Source: Dipylidium caninum (taxonomy: Eukaryota > Platyhelminthes > Cestoda > Cyclophyllidea > Dipylidiidae). Taken from it: a DNA stretch of 36,849 bases. The position numbers were made by a program, and so were the translations under genes. Position 1 is the stretch's first letter; the number at the start of each line of letters is the position of its first letter. The notes beneath the pieces were generated by a model. It was not told where the DNA came from and searched no databases. It saw only the letters and a program-made list of their open reading frames with translations. The stretch is from contig QEYB01000975.1 of assembly GCA_017562135.1 (NCBI GenBank), positions 1 to 36,849 on the forward strand. The letters run 5' to 3'. Positions 11,131-22,882 of this stretch are shown here, piece by piece.

Positions 11131-13144
11131 TAACTCGTTTTCACATAAACCAGCATTTTGCTCGACATCCATATAGACAGATGCCGTCAATCACTCCCCC
11201 GCTCTTTGAGCAATCGCTATCGCCATATTCCTTCCGCTGTTTTCCTCTTCTTCCTCCACCGAAGTCTCTGACCGAAGGAACTTAACGCTCACAAGAGAAG
11301 CATTTGGAGTTCAGCATGAATCCCCGGGCATTTTTTGGTCCAAGTATGTGACTGTTGCGAATGATTTCGTGTCGCAGCACACGTTTTTACTACCTCTCCC
11401 TTAACAATTACTTTCTCTTCCACTTGGCTCTGGACGGTAGCCTGTCGTGTTTTCACCCGCATTTCCTTTAGTTGGAACTTTCCTGCTCACATTCACCCCC
11501 GCCGTGTTCCACCACTGCCCAAGAAAAAAGGAAGAAGAGTCCACGCTACCTGGTCACCCATTCTTCCCTATTGTGAACGCATATGAGACAGCCTTTTGGG
11601 CTGAAGGAGACGCCTGTTTGGGACTAAGTACGTACTTAAGCCAAAGAGGTGGTAAATGATGTCCACGCGTATTTGCCTACTCTCCGTCAAATCCGTCGAA
11701 AAATGTCACTCATTCCTTAGAACTGGACAGGTAGAGAGACAGACATGTACGCTCACCAATTCAAAGGCGTGGCCACCGCTCAATGGCCCACTTCAGTTGC
11801 GTTTCCAGCTCTCTCGCCTCACTCCTCTCTCCTCACACCTCGGTATCCGCAGATGCTCCTTTCGCTCCCCCTGCCTGACCCAGACTGTCAACTCGGTTTT
11901 TCGGCCTGAGGTCTGAGAGATAGCAGAGCGAAGGAGCGGCGTTAGGTAAATAAGAGCTGATGTTCGGTGGAGCGAGACTTGAAGAAGCAGATTGTCGGAT
12001 CAAAGCAACAACATAGGTACTATGCTAGCCGAAAGAACAGAGACAGGGCGGGTGCATTGGATTGGGACGAAACCTAACAATTCTCACATGCAACCTGCCA
12101 TTGAGGACAATTTTGCTCGAAAACAATTTGTATGGTCGGTCTCGTGGGTTTTGGACACGCCATGACCCACCCGCAGTTTGCATTTTGCAATGCGATACTC
12201 GTCCACAAGGTAGCGTGAGCGATCGAATGGCGACGATCAAGTCGGCGGGCTGCCTACAAACAACGTAATGCAGGATTATCAGAAGATAGTTTTATTGTCG
12301 GTGAATGTGGGTTGTCTCATGAACGCCTTCGTCCCTCATCTCCGCCCCACCAAGATGGTTGCTTTCTTTTATGCACTTCACCTTAATTGCGCATTTGTTT
12401 CCCACACGCCCCTCGTGGTCCCCCACTCTATCTGGACATCCCCTGCCTATTAAGTGCACAAATGTGTAGAATTCTGAGACGAAATACACTGAGGCAATTA
12501 TTCTGGAAAATAATGCCACCCGAGCGATTCTTTCCACCAGTCAAATGTAACAATAAATTGGAAGAATTCCACGAGTTGTCTTCTTTATTCCGTCGCAAAA
12601 CAACATATGGAAAAGAAAGCGAGATGGAAGGGTTTGAAGGTATAGAATGGGAACTTCTCCACATTCTCTGGTCATTTTTACGGAAGAGAGGAAATGGGGA
12701 CGATTCGCTTCTACTGGATGCCGTGGAGCGTATGCGGTCCTCCAAAGCTCCTACTGCCAGAGTCGCGCAAGCTACGGGGACGGTGTTGTGGTGAGGAAAA
12801 AGTAGTCTGGATTCTGCTCGTATCTCAAGTCGTCTCACCCTCATCCACGGCTCCACCTCGTTTGAGTGCGAATAAAGTTGAGAAGAGAAGGTGAGCGCAG
12901 AGAAGCTGATGATGCGAGGTGCGCGACATGAAGACGTAATTTTATCGGACAATTTACTCTGTTTCGGACATAAACCAAATTGTATTTTTCCTCACCAGCA
13001 ACTATGTAATGTACAACTGACTCTTTGTAGACCTAAGAGCAAGTTATATACTCCATATTTGGAAACGTTGCATTTATTAATGTGAAAAGTTCAACCAGTC
13101 CTTGTTAAATAGCTTATTTATTTCCATATATAATTTGTGAGGAC
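11131..13144. other. No gene recognised; overlapping open frames near 12.4-12.9 kb
   Basis: The longest frames are 135 codons (12,387-12,794, +) and 174 codons (12,428-12,952, -), and they overlap on opposite strands. The minus frame is serine- and arginine-rich with no domain. The plus frame contains a more protein-like stretch (EFHELSSLFRRK, EGIEWELLHILWSFLRK) and meets a GTGAGG donor-like site at about 12,792. I cannot identify either one. At least one must be a shadow, perhaps both. Confidence 0.35.
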
Positions 13145-13610
13145 AAGAAAAAATGATGTTCAAATGGTTGCAAGTCGGCGAATCTCTCGGCCTCGTTCTC
13201 AAATTTTTGACGAGTCCCGAAAGCAGCATTTGGCTCCTCATTATTCTCACTCAGTACGATGCTCTCCTTCTTGAACATTGTCGACCTCTTTTTTCAACTG
13301 CTATGACGAAATCATCCAATTTCTGGCAATACTTCTTCAAATGTGGTTCCTCGTTCGGTTTCAAAGGATCATAATCCATCAGTCCTTGAGAGCCCCACCA
13401 TACACACCGCAATATTCCCTTATTCGGGCTACCTTCTCCTGGTCCCCAATGTGCTTTTTGATATGTAATTTTTTAGTAGGCAATCAATTTTCACTCCATG
13501 TTATCATCCGTTTGAAGGAGGGCTCGATTACGTCCTTAGCAAGCAATTTATTCATGCGGCACCCTGATTCTCTGACTAAATTAAGGTTTTCAACGATCTC
13601 CGATGTTGGC
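13145..13610 (-). pseudogene. Mariner-type transposase remnant (Tc1/mariner superfamily)
   Basis: On the minus strand three frames together give a recognisable mariner catalytic domain, the DDE-type enzyme that cuts and pastes the element. Landmarks, in order, are EPSFKRMITWSEN (family: EPFLKRMVTGDEKW), HWGPGEGSPNKG (family: W..PGEP....K), LRCVWWGSQGLMDYDPL (family: LLCVWWDWKGIIYYELL), YCQKLDDF and EKRGRQ, then IVLSENNEEPNAAF, GTRQKF, and ADLQPFEHHFF (family: PDLAPSDYHLF). The three catalytic aspartates align with S, N and E. The second-to-third interval is about seven residues short. A stop and a frameshift lie near 13,475-13,490, and another frameshift near 13,270. The N-terminal DNA-binding domain and the inverted terminal repeats were not found. 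This is a long-dead copy. Confidence 0.85.
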
Positions 13611-14869
13611 GGCAGAGGATCTTGCTCTTACATGTCTAAACAAAATCGTCGTTAATCAAAGACAGTTGCACAGAACGAAGTTAATCAAAAGGGTCGGTAA
13701 AGAAGGGGAAGTGGAAATCAATACCCGTGGACAATTGAAGCGCTTTAATTAGAAATTGTCGATTAGCGTTTTCAAAGTTGTTCTTCTAGTAATGGGGAGT
13801 GCGTGTTCTGCCTCGAGCGAGTCGAACTCTAATGATCGACGGCATAAGATGTCACTTCTACCTGGAAAAAGTAGAAACCTCTTCTGCAAACGAGGAGGAA
13901 ATCTCTTGGCGATTTCGATAACCTCGTTAATCCTCATAATCTCGTGCATCGTAAAGCCTACACCATATCAGAGGTGAAATTAACAGAAGTTACATGAAGC
14001 CTCGCGACCACCCAGAGAGTTATTATTCACGCAGGAGAAGACTACCGAAAAATGGGTGGCTCGCATAGCCCAACAAAGTCCTCTTTTGACAGATTCAAAA
14101 TAAGCATTGCGACAATCTGTTCACATATCAATTTCACACCCAAAGCGATTGATCAAGCAAGTGAAAGGACTGAGTAGTAAGCAGCTAGGTGAACAAGAAG
14201 CATGGCTAAATGAGTGTAATGTGAAAGGTGGGAATGGTTAGCTAGGAAGGCGTAGGAGATGCCGTTGGATGGCGACAGCATCGCGAAGGCGATGTAAGTG
14301 TTGACGTAAATAACGACTTCGGCACGAGGCAAAGTAGGGGCTGTTCAATTGGCGGGGTGGTGCAGTCATCGATGAAAAGAGTTGACTGTCTCGTTTGGCC
14401 GTGTCGCACCCCTTCTGAGCTCCCCCTCGTCTCCACCTGCACACTGCCTTCCTTGCCAAGGTGAATATTCATGTTAGGAGAAAAGTTGACCACTCTTCCG
14501 TCCCCGCACACCCTCAGACTGTAAAACCTTCTATAAACAGCCATAAGCATCTCCTAACAGGAGGCTTCACTTCATGGCCTTTCTTCAGCCTCTTCATTTA
14601 AATGGACCTTCTTTACTCGCACGAATGCTCTTTCTTCTACCGACTGATATAACTGATAAGAGTCACTTTCGCCGCAGCAATCAAGGCAAACGGTGTAATG
14701 TTGTGCTGGAAATAATTTTCTCCTATCTGAGTCCCATTTTAACCCTACCTTGTGCGTCCACCAAGGTGTCGAGGCATAACGTCATTCTGCGTCTTTTATG
14801 TGGCACAAGCTTTGTCCACCTGCCACTGGAGAGATTGACAAGATTCTGAGAACTGCTTTGATAATCGCC
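13611..14869. other. No gene recognised; may hold the rest of the mariner copy
   Basis: The mariner N-terminal helix-turn-helix region should lie just above 13,610 on the minus strand, but I could not read it in any frame. A 102-codon minus frame (14,550-14,242) and 91- and 73-codon plus frames (14,574-15,019) show no known motif. The latter run into a family R fragment. Confidence 0.4.
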
Positions 14870-15020
14870 CATATAGTGGTTGGTGAGCGAAGTTTCAATT
14901 TAGAGAAGATCTCAGCCGTGAATAGAGCTCGGCAATTTAGTTGCGGTCAAAAGAAGTTGACGGATGTTTACGCTTATTTAAGACGCCGTCACGAGACTTC
15001 CCTCAAATCCGACAAGTAGA
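14870..15020 (-). repeat. Family R, copy F (short 5' fragment)
   Basis: Read on the minus strand it carries GGAAGTCTCGTGACGG, TTAAATAAG (ending at 14,981) and TTCTTTTGACCGC, with the TTAAATA-to-TTTTGAC distance again 29 bases. The frame reads VLNKRKH...SFDRN, corresponding to ALNRFKC...SFDCRSD in copy B. Lower down, GAGATCTTCTC on the minus strand corresponds to the GACGTCTTCTC block of copy B. The fragment lacks about 120 bases between these blocks, so it is internally deleted. Confidence 0.65.
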
Positions 15021-16337
15021 CGCTTCAAACGGCACTCTCAATTCCCTCCCTTCTTGATGCAAGCTGCGCTTAGTGATGCAAAAGGATGTTTGTAGAAGAA
15101 TCTGTGGAAGAAGGCAAATGCAATCAAGGTTCACTTTTTACTCAATGCTTCGACTGTTGCTGCCTCGAGCAGGAGTAACGATTTCCCTCTGCATCACTGA
15201 CGTAACAACAACAAGACTTCATTGAGGGCAACAACCGTGAAGGAATGTAATCACAGACTTTCTCTGCACAGACGGCGTGAAGTGAAATCTTGAACAGCAA
15301 ATTCGCCTTCATCGACTTTCAGCACCACCCTCGTCCCACTCTCCCATGCGTTAATCGTCCACAAGCCCCCAAGCTGTTTTCCTCAGTGCACTCATTGTCT
15401 CAATTTTTCTACTCCGCGCTTAGGTTCAAGACTTACGACTCTAAACAGCAAAGTCGACTGACGTGGTATGGAATCATGTTATGTACTGTACCGAGATTTA
15501 ATCGTGTTCTTAGTTGTTCTCATTCTTTTTCTCATTTCCGCAGTCTTCCACTCCTCTTCCCCTACATCTCTAGGAACTCTTCCGCATGTCTTTGCTAGCC
15601 CAGCCACAGAAAGGCTATCGCCGTTTTTCCACCGCTGCACAACCCCATCTGGGCAGCACTCATGCGCCAATAACGCAGTTGCTATGGCCACGAATTGATT
15701 AGAGATATTTTGAAATGTCTCCTATGTAGATTGGGCATTTGGTGGTCATTGGGCACGCAGTAATAGCATAGCTTGTGGCCTCGCGCCTCGGGTCGTGTGG
15801 GCACCACGTCTGGCTGCTGTCAGTTCAGCGTGGTTGACTTGACTGAATAGAGGAGAAATAGATCGCTTTTTCGTTCATCAACTCGAGGCCGCCTTCCATT
15901 CAATTGGAAGTTAATTGAGTTCTCCTCTTCACTGCACGCAAAGTAAATGGGAAGCGACCATTCAGCCTTGCCATGCATACAGCACTGACTGACCAGACGA
16001 CGAGACGACGTGCGAGGACACATGCGGTGCTGTTATCGCGTGTCACATGCCCACGAAAACTCCGATCCAGGTGGGCGACATTTCAAAATGTCCATAAGCA
16101 ATACATGGGCCTAGTAACTGCGTCACGGGCAAATGAGTGCTGCCGATGGCAGATGGTGCTGTGGATGGTTACGCGGCAGCATCTCCTCTTTGCAACGCAT
16201 TCGGTTGGCAACTGTTTAGGGGAGACACATTCTCTTCAGTCCGCGTAGGCGTCTCAGGTGCCAGATAATGAGTCTGCCGTCGGTTAATTTCGACTTGTTT
16301 TACGTTCATCTCCACCCCATGAACGTAGCCGAACAAT
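15021..16337. other. No gene recognised
   Basis: Short frames occur on both strands, up to about 100 codons, none with a known motif. The minus frame 15,691-15,479 and the plus frame 15,290-15,598 overlap and neither has splice support. Weak resemblance to family R middle sequence may exist before 16,338, but I cannot anchor it. Confidence 0.4.
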
Positions 16338-16500
16338 GCGTAAGTTGACGTCGATAAGCATTCATATGGGTCCTCCTTCATATCTCTATTCTCCGGTTGA
16401 CAGTACCACTTTTAAACCGTCTCTTGAAATCCGAGGAAAGTCCCCACTTTGTCGCTTCCGCCTGGTCCACTCTACCAACACGCACGCTAGTCCATTACAT
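16338..16500 (+). repeat. Family R, copy C (3' fragment)
   Basis: It aligns with 26,075-26,235. AGTTGACGTCGATAAGCATTCA corresponds to GGTTAACATCGTTTAGCATTCA, then TCCTTCATATCTC versus TTTTCATAGCCTC, and a CGAGGAAAGTCCCCACTTTG versus CGAGGAACACCTCCACCTTG block. The frame LTSISIHM... of a 113-codon open frame starting at 16,336 corresponds to LTSFSIQA... in copy B. The 5' and middle parts of the family are not recognised upstream. Confidence 0.6.
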
Positions 16501-17019
16501 TTTCCAAACAATGTATGTTTCGAATTACGAGTTGAACTGCGTAGACTGCCAGATCCTTGGATCCTAGGAGGATGTCCAGTGTTGAGCATGAAAAGCACCC
16601 CACGAAGATATTCTTTTAGGCTCGGCTTGTCTCCAAACACGGCAGTAACAAGTCGTCCACACTTTATCCCTCCATAGCAAATGATGTAGGGGTCAAGGAA
16701 GACAGGCATGTGCCTGATGCAAATACTCCGAGAGTGGGTGATTTATGAGAAATCGTGGGGAAGCGTGTTGAGCTGTTAGGTTCGACATGTAAAGTACTTC
16801 ACCAGAGCAAGCTGTAGGTATATCACTGAGATGGCGCTGCTCTTACCCATTGTCTTCTTATCGGAGATCCGTCACAACCTCCTGGCGAATTGACTATCTC
16901 CACCGAATCTTCCATTTTCGTGAAGGGCGTCGTTAATGGAAAGGCACGGCAGGTGATATTAAGACTTATGTTGCGGAGAAAAGAGAGGTGAATTGACAGA
17001 TTAATCATCCCACCACATA
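16501..17019. other. No gene recognised
   Basis: A 107-codon minus frame (16,709-16,386) overlaps family R copy C on the opposite strand and is probably its shadow. Nothing else stands out. Confidence 0.4.
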
Positions 17020-17390
17020 ATTTATACCATAGAGATGTCACATGTTATAAAATTGACAGCTACCCTCTCGGCGCGTGCGCGGGCGTTGGGTGTGAGAGAC
17101 GGGCGAGGAAGGTGACAGTGGCTGTGCTGTATTGAGGATTCATCCACCAAAGCCGATGGCGGATTCAAGAAAAAGTCGAAGAGGAACGCCTCTCCTAAAG
17201 TCACCATGCGGCTCGCATTCACTGCCATAATCCATCTAAGGGACCTAACCGTTTTCACATGCTACCAGCCTGCGAAACAAAGCCTGTCCTCTCCTCCTCC
17301 ATTCATGCCTGAGGCGAGTTGAAATTGCCCCGGCGACAGTAGCCTGGCCACAGCTTCATCCACCACTCATGAGTGAAGAAAGGGCTAAGG
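17020..17390 (-). repeat. Family R-linked fragment, copy E (distal part)
   Basis: The minus strand from 17,390 shares CACTCATGA(G/A)TGGTGGATG(A/G)AGCTGTG with 5,262-5,235. Further down both have GTGTGAAAA.GGTTA, TATGGCA and a GTTCCTCTTC block. A 78-codon minus frame (17,258-17,022) covers it. Its FLFDFFLNP stretch sits where copy D has FLFPMFE. The order of blocks matches copy D, so both derive from one longer element. Confidence 0.45.
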
Positions 17391-17769
17391 ATGGAGGTAG
17401 GGAAGCAAGAGGGAGCCAAATTTGAGTGAAAGGACACTTTGAGTGTAGAACGCGCAGGTGTGGGTGCAAGAGTTCTCCAGTGGAATGCGCACTGGATAGC
17501 TCCACGAAATGGTGCATAGCTGAAAGCAACGGTCTCGGGCGCGCGAGTTTTGGCCGATGTCGCGATGGTGGAGAGTTGAGGCAGGATTCAGTCCAGTACA
17601 GTCAGCTGTCCCACGTTTACTCACTTTTCACCATTTCTTTACACTATCTTCATTGACTCCAGACTCTCCTTACCTCTCGTCTGTCTCTCAGAAGAGAGCT
17701 TCCTTCTCCAACCTGGACCTCCATCTTCTCCCCGTCTTAACCTCTGAGCTGCAATTGAATTGAATTATT
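17391..17769. other. Region inside copy E without recognisable blocks
   Basis: It lies between the two parts of family R copy E. It has a pyrimidine-rich run at 17,630-17,730. Overlapping 70- to 80-codon frames on both strands show no motif. Confidence 0.35.
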
Positions 17770-17900
17770 TTCTAAGTGGTCTGAGAACTACGCTGAGTGG
17801 GGAGCGGAGTTGCAATCGAGAAGACATCAGCCATGAATAAAACACATCAACTGACGGGCGATCGCAGTTGACCAGTGAGCTCATAGGCGACTGGATTATT
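17770..17900 (-). repeat. Family R, copy E (proximal part)
   Basis: The plus-strand text reads GCGGAGTTGCAATCGAGAAG, ACATCAGCCATGAAT, CATCAACTGACG and GCAGTTGACCAGTGAGCTC. The right palindrome arm at 30,105-30,190 reads GCGGAGTTTCAGTTGAGAAG, ACGTCGGCTGTGAAT, CTTCAACTGACATC and ACAGTTGACCAGTTATCTC. Block order and spacing are kept. This corresponds to the end of the 5' part (the WSTV region) of the family. Confidence 0.65.
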
Positions 17901-18672
17901 CAGAGTTGACAAATGCCTGCTCTGCTGGACAACTTGAGCCATGCAGTAGCCGCCCATGCACGACGAAACAAGTCGAGCCGGCTGCCTGCAAGCAATTATC
18001 CAGCGGAAGGGAGAACAGCAGGTCGAACAATACACACTTGTACGGCTCTACTGGTTTGGAATGCGTGCATCGTCGCTCTATATAATTTGTATGTTGAGGA
18101 AACATGGACGCAGATCATTTGGAAGTGTAGAAAATGGGGAGCAGAACAGGCCTCGTCAGCGAAAGTAGGCGCCATGACAGGACGAGCTGATGTCAACTGA
18201 ACTCGTGGCTTCCACAAATGGAGCAATTGCGCTCTGCAGAGGATTTTCAGCCGACGTAGAGCATTTCTCATTCAACAGCCTCATCCTTCTCCATCACGCT
18301 TCTTTAAATACAACATTTGCGATGTCAGAGTCGACAAATGAACTTTTTGCTCCATGAGAGAAGAGTTATGCCCTATTTCATCGAACTACTAACTTTTTCT
18401 TTCTTGCTTCACCACATCAACAGGAGAGTTTTAGTCGCATCGCTGCGATGGCATTCATTCTTTTCCTCCGCGGACACTCTCGCTCCCACTACTTCGGGCA
18501 TAATTGTGCAGAGAATAGGTGGACGAGAGCAGCGTGTGGAAAATGAGTAGGCTATTGAGGTACAGAGCGGAAAGAAAGTGAGCCACGTTGGTTGGGTTGG
18601 AGATGAGACAGGAGAAAAACTACATTCGCGCACGATAGACGCATTCATTTTGATCAGTAGCCCCGTTCTTAC
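17901..18672. other. No gene recognised
   Basis: Several 70- to 95-codon frames overlap on both strands with no known motif. The 5' TTAAATA block expected for copy E above 17,900 is not found. The region borders a possible exon on the minus strand. Confidence 0.4.
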
Positions 18673-18862
18673 CTCCCAGTGGAAAATTCATCACGCCACC
18701 GTGAACAATCAGATGAATGAGGGCATAAGGCAAATGGCGTCCGAGGGCCAGTGACCGAGATTCATTGGCGCCAATGTGGTTAGTTGCAAGTCGATCGCAT
18801 AGCCCGTAAACTTCGAGCGCAAAATAAAAATCACCGCGTAAGATGGAATCACACATGGATGA
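18673..18862 (-). CDS. Candidate spliced exon, unknown protein
   Basis: On the minus strand a 190-base open block is bounded by an acceptor-like site (a T/G-rich stretch then CTCACTAG at 18,863) and a strong donor (GGGAG followed by GTAAGA at 18,672). Inside, from the methionine codon at 18,856, the residues look protein-like (FYFALEVYGLCDRL, then HLPYALIHLIVHGG, then MNFPLG). An in-frame stop lies just upstream of the exon at the acceptor. I do not recognise the protein and found no partner exons. It could be a chance open frame of about 78 codons. Confidence 0.3.
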
Positions 18863-19151
18863 CTAGTGAGCACACAAACGACTGGACTACCTGAAGTCAG
18901 CGACTTTTCCTCGATCTTGGCGTTGGCGACCAACTTCTCATTTGCAAGGGTGTGCTCTGCTCGAACTCAGCTGACTGCAGTTGCCGCCTATTTGGGGAGC
19001 CAACTGGTGGCCACAGCTCAGCCCGTCTCACTACCCCCTCCACTACGCTCCTTTGTGCTCAACTAGCACGAGAACCAGCATTACGTGCGTTGCCTCCTCT
19101 CGGCACACACATCGACGTACGGGAGGAGGGACTGAGAAGGGACGGAGGAGA
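18863..19151. other. Unique flank left of the palindrome
   Basis: Overlapping plus frames of 66-81 codons run through this GC-richer stretch and past the arm edge at 19,152. None is recognised. The edge is where matching to the last base of the window stops being testable, so the true arm may extend into this stretch. Confidence 0.4.
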
Positions 19152-21802
19152 CAGCGCTGCCAACTCTTTCCTGTCGTCGACGAAGTGACGCGTACGAAAA
19201 GAAGTGTCGACTGGGTGTTAGGCTGAATGTCTGAAGAAGGGCATGAAGTAACACGCGCTAATGTCAGAGATGCAATATTTCAAGCCAAGTCCTCGGAATC
19301 GGGCCATGAGTACAAATCTCTTCTTTCACCGGCAAACATGAGTTCTAGTCGAAACGTGATTTCTAGCCCACAAATCACATGCAGTGAGTAGTAGTAAGGA
19401 TTCTGTCTGCAACTGTCGCCTTGGCCTCTCCAGGTCCCTTCAACTGATTTGAGGATTCATGCCTTGAGGCTCTTTCATCATTCCGCAGAGGCGTACGGCT
19501 TTGAAGCTGCACTGACTGCTGCAGCGCCGATTTTGGAGCGCTACAAAAGAACCTCACAGCGAATACACTGACTTCGCAATCCTCCCAAATCACTAGCTGC
19601 CCTTCCCGACGAAACCGGTCAAGTCAGAGCTCCCTTCCATTGAACACACTGCTTTGTCTGAGGTGCAAATTAATATGGAATAAAAAATGAGGAAACGATG
19701 GTGCGCGTTCTGGTGCTTGTGCTGGAAGCCCACTAAATCAGTCTGAGTGAATCCAGATACGTGGACCAGATGGCCTTTTGACTAGCCGATCCGAGGTGCC
19801 CACTTTCCAGTTCCCAGCATGCACGGAATTCTCCACAGAATTTTGGATGCCAGTATGACACGCATGCCATGGACATGAAGACAGGAGGTTTGACAATCAC
19901 TCCGAAATTCACTTCGTGGTTTAAAGTGCTGTTTGACGTGGCCTTCTGTTCAGGCTACTTGTCTCCGTCGATATGGCAGTCTGCTGCTGAGTAGCTGGGT
20001 GCTGCCTGTCTTCCTCTACCTCCAATTTTGCAGCCATGACGGGAGGCACTGACCATCTGACAATAAGCCGCACCACCTAGTGCCTATACCGGACGCTGGG
20101 GTTCATGTATCTGGGCCTATAGTGAGGCCGGACACGTGGCGAGTGGCAAATACATAGGTCTGTTCCATTCACATGTTCTTCGTCACCTCTGATATCACTG
20201 CTTCATAATTATCTGCGACACTCGACAGCCTCCTCTGAAGTTTACTTCACATGCTCTTCAAGAATCCTGAAACTACCCTTGTTAGGGTCTGTGGGCACAC
20301 GAGGGAGAATGCACTTGGACTTCATCATTCGCCTCTGATGAGAGGGCGTCAGTATGCACTGTAGGTAATTTTTATTTTAGGGAAGAAAAAGTGACGAAAA
20401 AGCAACAGTACTGCGAAGTAGGTGTGGGCAGAGGGAGGCGGGTGAAATACCAGTGTTCCACAGCAGAGGGGAGCTTCGAGCATAGGCACCAGATGACGCA
20501 GCCTTTGTCAAGTGGTCAGTGCCTTTCGTCACGGCTACAATATTTGAGGTAGGAGAAGACAGGCGGCAGCAGACTGCGATGTCAACTGAAGCAAGTAGCC
20601 TAGGGAGAAGGCCACGTCATCTCACCATCTCGAGAAACGATGAATCGAGTAGAAATTGACACCAATCATGTGCGAAGCGCTTATCAATCATATATCCACG
20701 CAAAACGTGGAACGAAATGAAGTGGACTGTTGAGAAAGGGTATGTTCCAAGCACCAACTCCGCCATAGATTTGCATTCATGCCGTTTCAACCTTCACGAC
20801 AAAATGACCTCGGGCGTAACTGAGGGCTTAACTAGGTATATTTTCACCTGCTGGCAGGCAGGCCTCTGAATACCTCGAAGTATTCGCCGCTTCTCACCGT
20901 TTTTCTTCCATGACACCATACTAGACATAACTATGAGGCCGTCAAACGGAGAGCCTGTGAAAGAACATGTGAATGCTCGCAAATGTTGCTGGCGATGCTA
21001 TGCACCTGTGTCCAGTCACATGTAAGCTTGACCTTAAGCGAGTAAGTCACCCAGTCGTCCGTTCTACGTAGGTGACAACGCCGACCTAATTGTGCAGGCA
21101 AACTGATATGTGCAAGAGTGGCTCCTGAGCAGGACAACATCTACGTGGCTGACCTCTTTACATCGCGTTTCCGACGAGTTAAATGAACTTTGAAAAGGTT
21201 TTGTGACTTTCCCTCCATTGTAATCAGTGTCGGTGATTAATACAGCGTGAGTTGCAGTTGATCGGGTGCAACGGAGGTGACAATTAACACTAACTGCATG
21301 AGGACATGCCAGAATAGTTAGGTTTGAAAACCGACAATGGACTCCTAAACGACTTCCCCAAATCTTCATGTAATCTTGCTATGCACTCAGGCGGTATGAA
21401 GCTAGTGATGAGGAGTGAAGTGGAGTCTTCGGGAGGTCGGGAAGTAGGGAGAGGCGGTTTAGCGATGCATCTTATCCACCCACCCCCACATTGGCGCGCC
21501 TGTGGCCTCAGCCCGTGGGAGGATGTCTGGAGAGACTGACGAATTTTGTAGCCTCATGAGTGGCAAATGGAGACGACAGCTGCCATTTGAAAGCACAATT
21601 TTGCCTCAAGAAGATGGGTAAGTGGGTGTGTGCATGTGCATGTGGTGCATCACCGATTTGCCAGCATCACTGAGCGTCACGAGGTGGAACTGGGGAGAGA
21701 CGGAACTTTCTTAGAATGATGACAATTTTGGGCTGCATTTCGTGTAATATCAGTGTCGCCTAACAGAAGTGGTGACGCGCTCTGGCACAACACTAATTTT
21801 CG

Positions 21803-21818
21803 TTAAATGTACATTTAA
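21803..21818. repeat. Perfect 16-base palindrome, left arm
   Basis: TTAAATGTACATTTAA is its own reverse complement. It is preserved exactly in the right arm at 34,088-34,103. It resembles a dimeric protein-binding site in form, but with no neighbouring gene this is only a shape. Confidence 0.7.
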
Positions 21819-22882
21819 AGAAGCGTAACCGTCCAGTGCGATTGTACTTCCATTTAACACCTGTTTCATTGGTTTTGTAAGAAAAAAGCACGTCAAAATA
21901 GTACAACCAGCGGAGCTCAACTCCACTTTATGATACGAAGTAGTTAAGAAGCTGGTCGAGATTATATCACCCTCATCTGTGCGCCACATTCCCAGTGAGA
22001 TATCACGGCGTGGCTGAACCCACCTCGCTCTGATGCGAGTTGGGTCAACTAATTGGCATCATTCTCGGTCCCCCGCAATGCGGTTTTAGACGAAGGAAAG
22101 CGTTATCGATGTTGAACTCACGTCAACTCCATACACCGGCCCCTGGTGTAAGTATGCTGAACTGTCCAGAGTAGAGAATAACGCATCGGTTAGGAGTCTT
22201 GAAGTAAAAACACATATGTGGTTGAAAGCTCTCACCCTCCCAATCGGGTGGGAAAAAACGCCAATTAGCGCACGGAAAGTGAAAAAATGATACGGACGCA
22301 TTTCTTTCTGCTGTGAATTTATTCGAAAGCAAAAAAGCACAAAATGCAGCCATCGCGTTAATTACGACGGTCCTGGTGACGGTGCCGACCTCCGGAAGTC
22401 GAAGAAGTCCTGCTCCACAGTGCCCCTTGCACGTAGCGCATGAGGTCGGCCGAGTAACAGGCCGCTAAGAAAATTATCCACACTGTTCTTCGCATATTCT
22501 CACTTGATGCTACTTTAATTCTAACGAACCCTCTCGGCGCTGAGCTTGTAATTTCATTGGATTGTTTGATTCTCTACTTTCGGCTGCCTCCGTGTCGAAT
22601 TGCAAAAGAGTTCCCTCCATCACCAAGAGGGTCACAGAAATCAAATCCGAAAGCAAACCAAACTGTATTGAAAACGTCTGTGGGGAAGGATGCCTCGATT
22701 ACCTTCTTCTCACTCACATGAAACCATGCTTCTTCGCTTATTGCGTCGTCCCGCTTGACCGCCTCCTCACATTTTGTCCATACAATTTGATGATGTTCTT
22801 TTCCAGAGCTTTCATAATTCCCAACGTTCAGTCGATGCGATTTACGCCGTGTGCATGGCAGTGATGCACCTCTGCCTGCGAG

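Noticed and set aside
12101..12140. CAATTTGTATGGTC, which resembles the 3' end of some flatworm spliced leaders
   Set aside because: The upstream leader body and a downstream snRNA-like structure do not match, and a dozen bases is too little.
12428..12952. 174-codon minus-strand open frame, the longest in the window
   Set aside because: Serine- and arginine-rich with no domain, overlapped on the other strand by a 135-codon frame, and without splice or conservation support. Kept only as a note in the regional entry.
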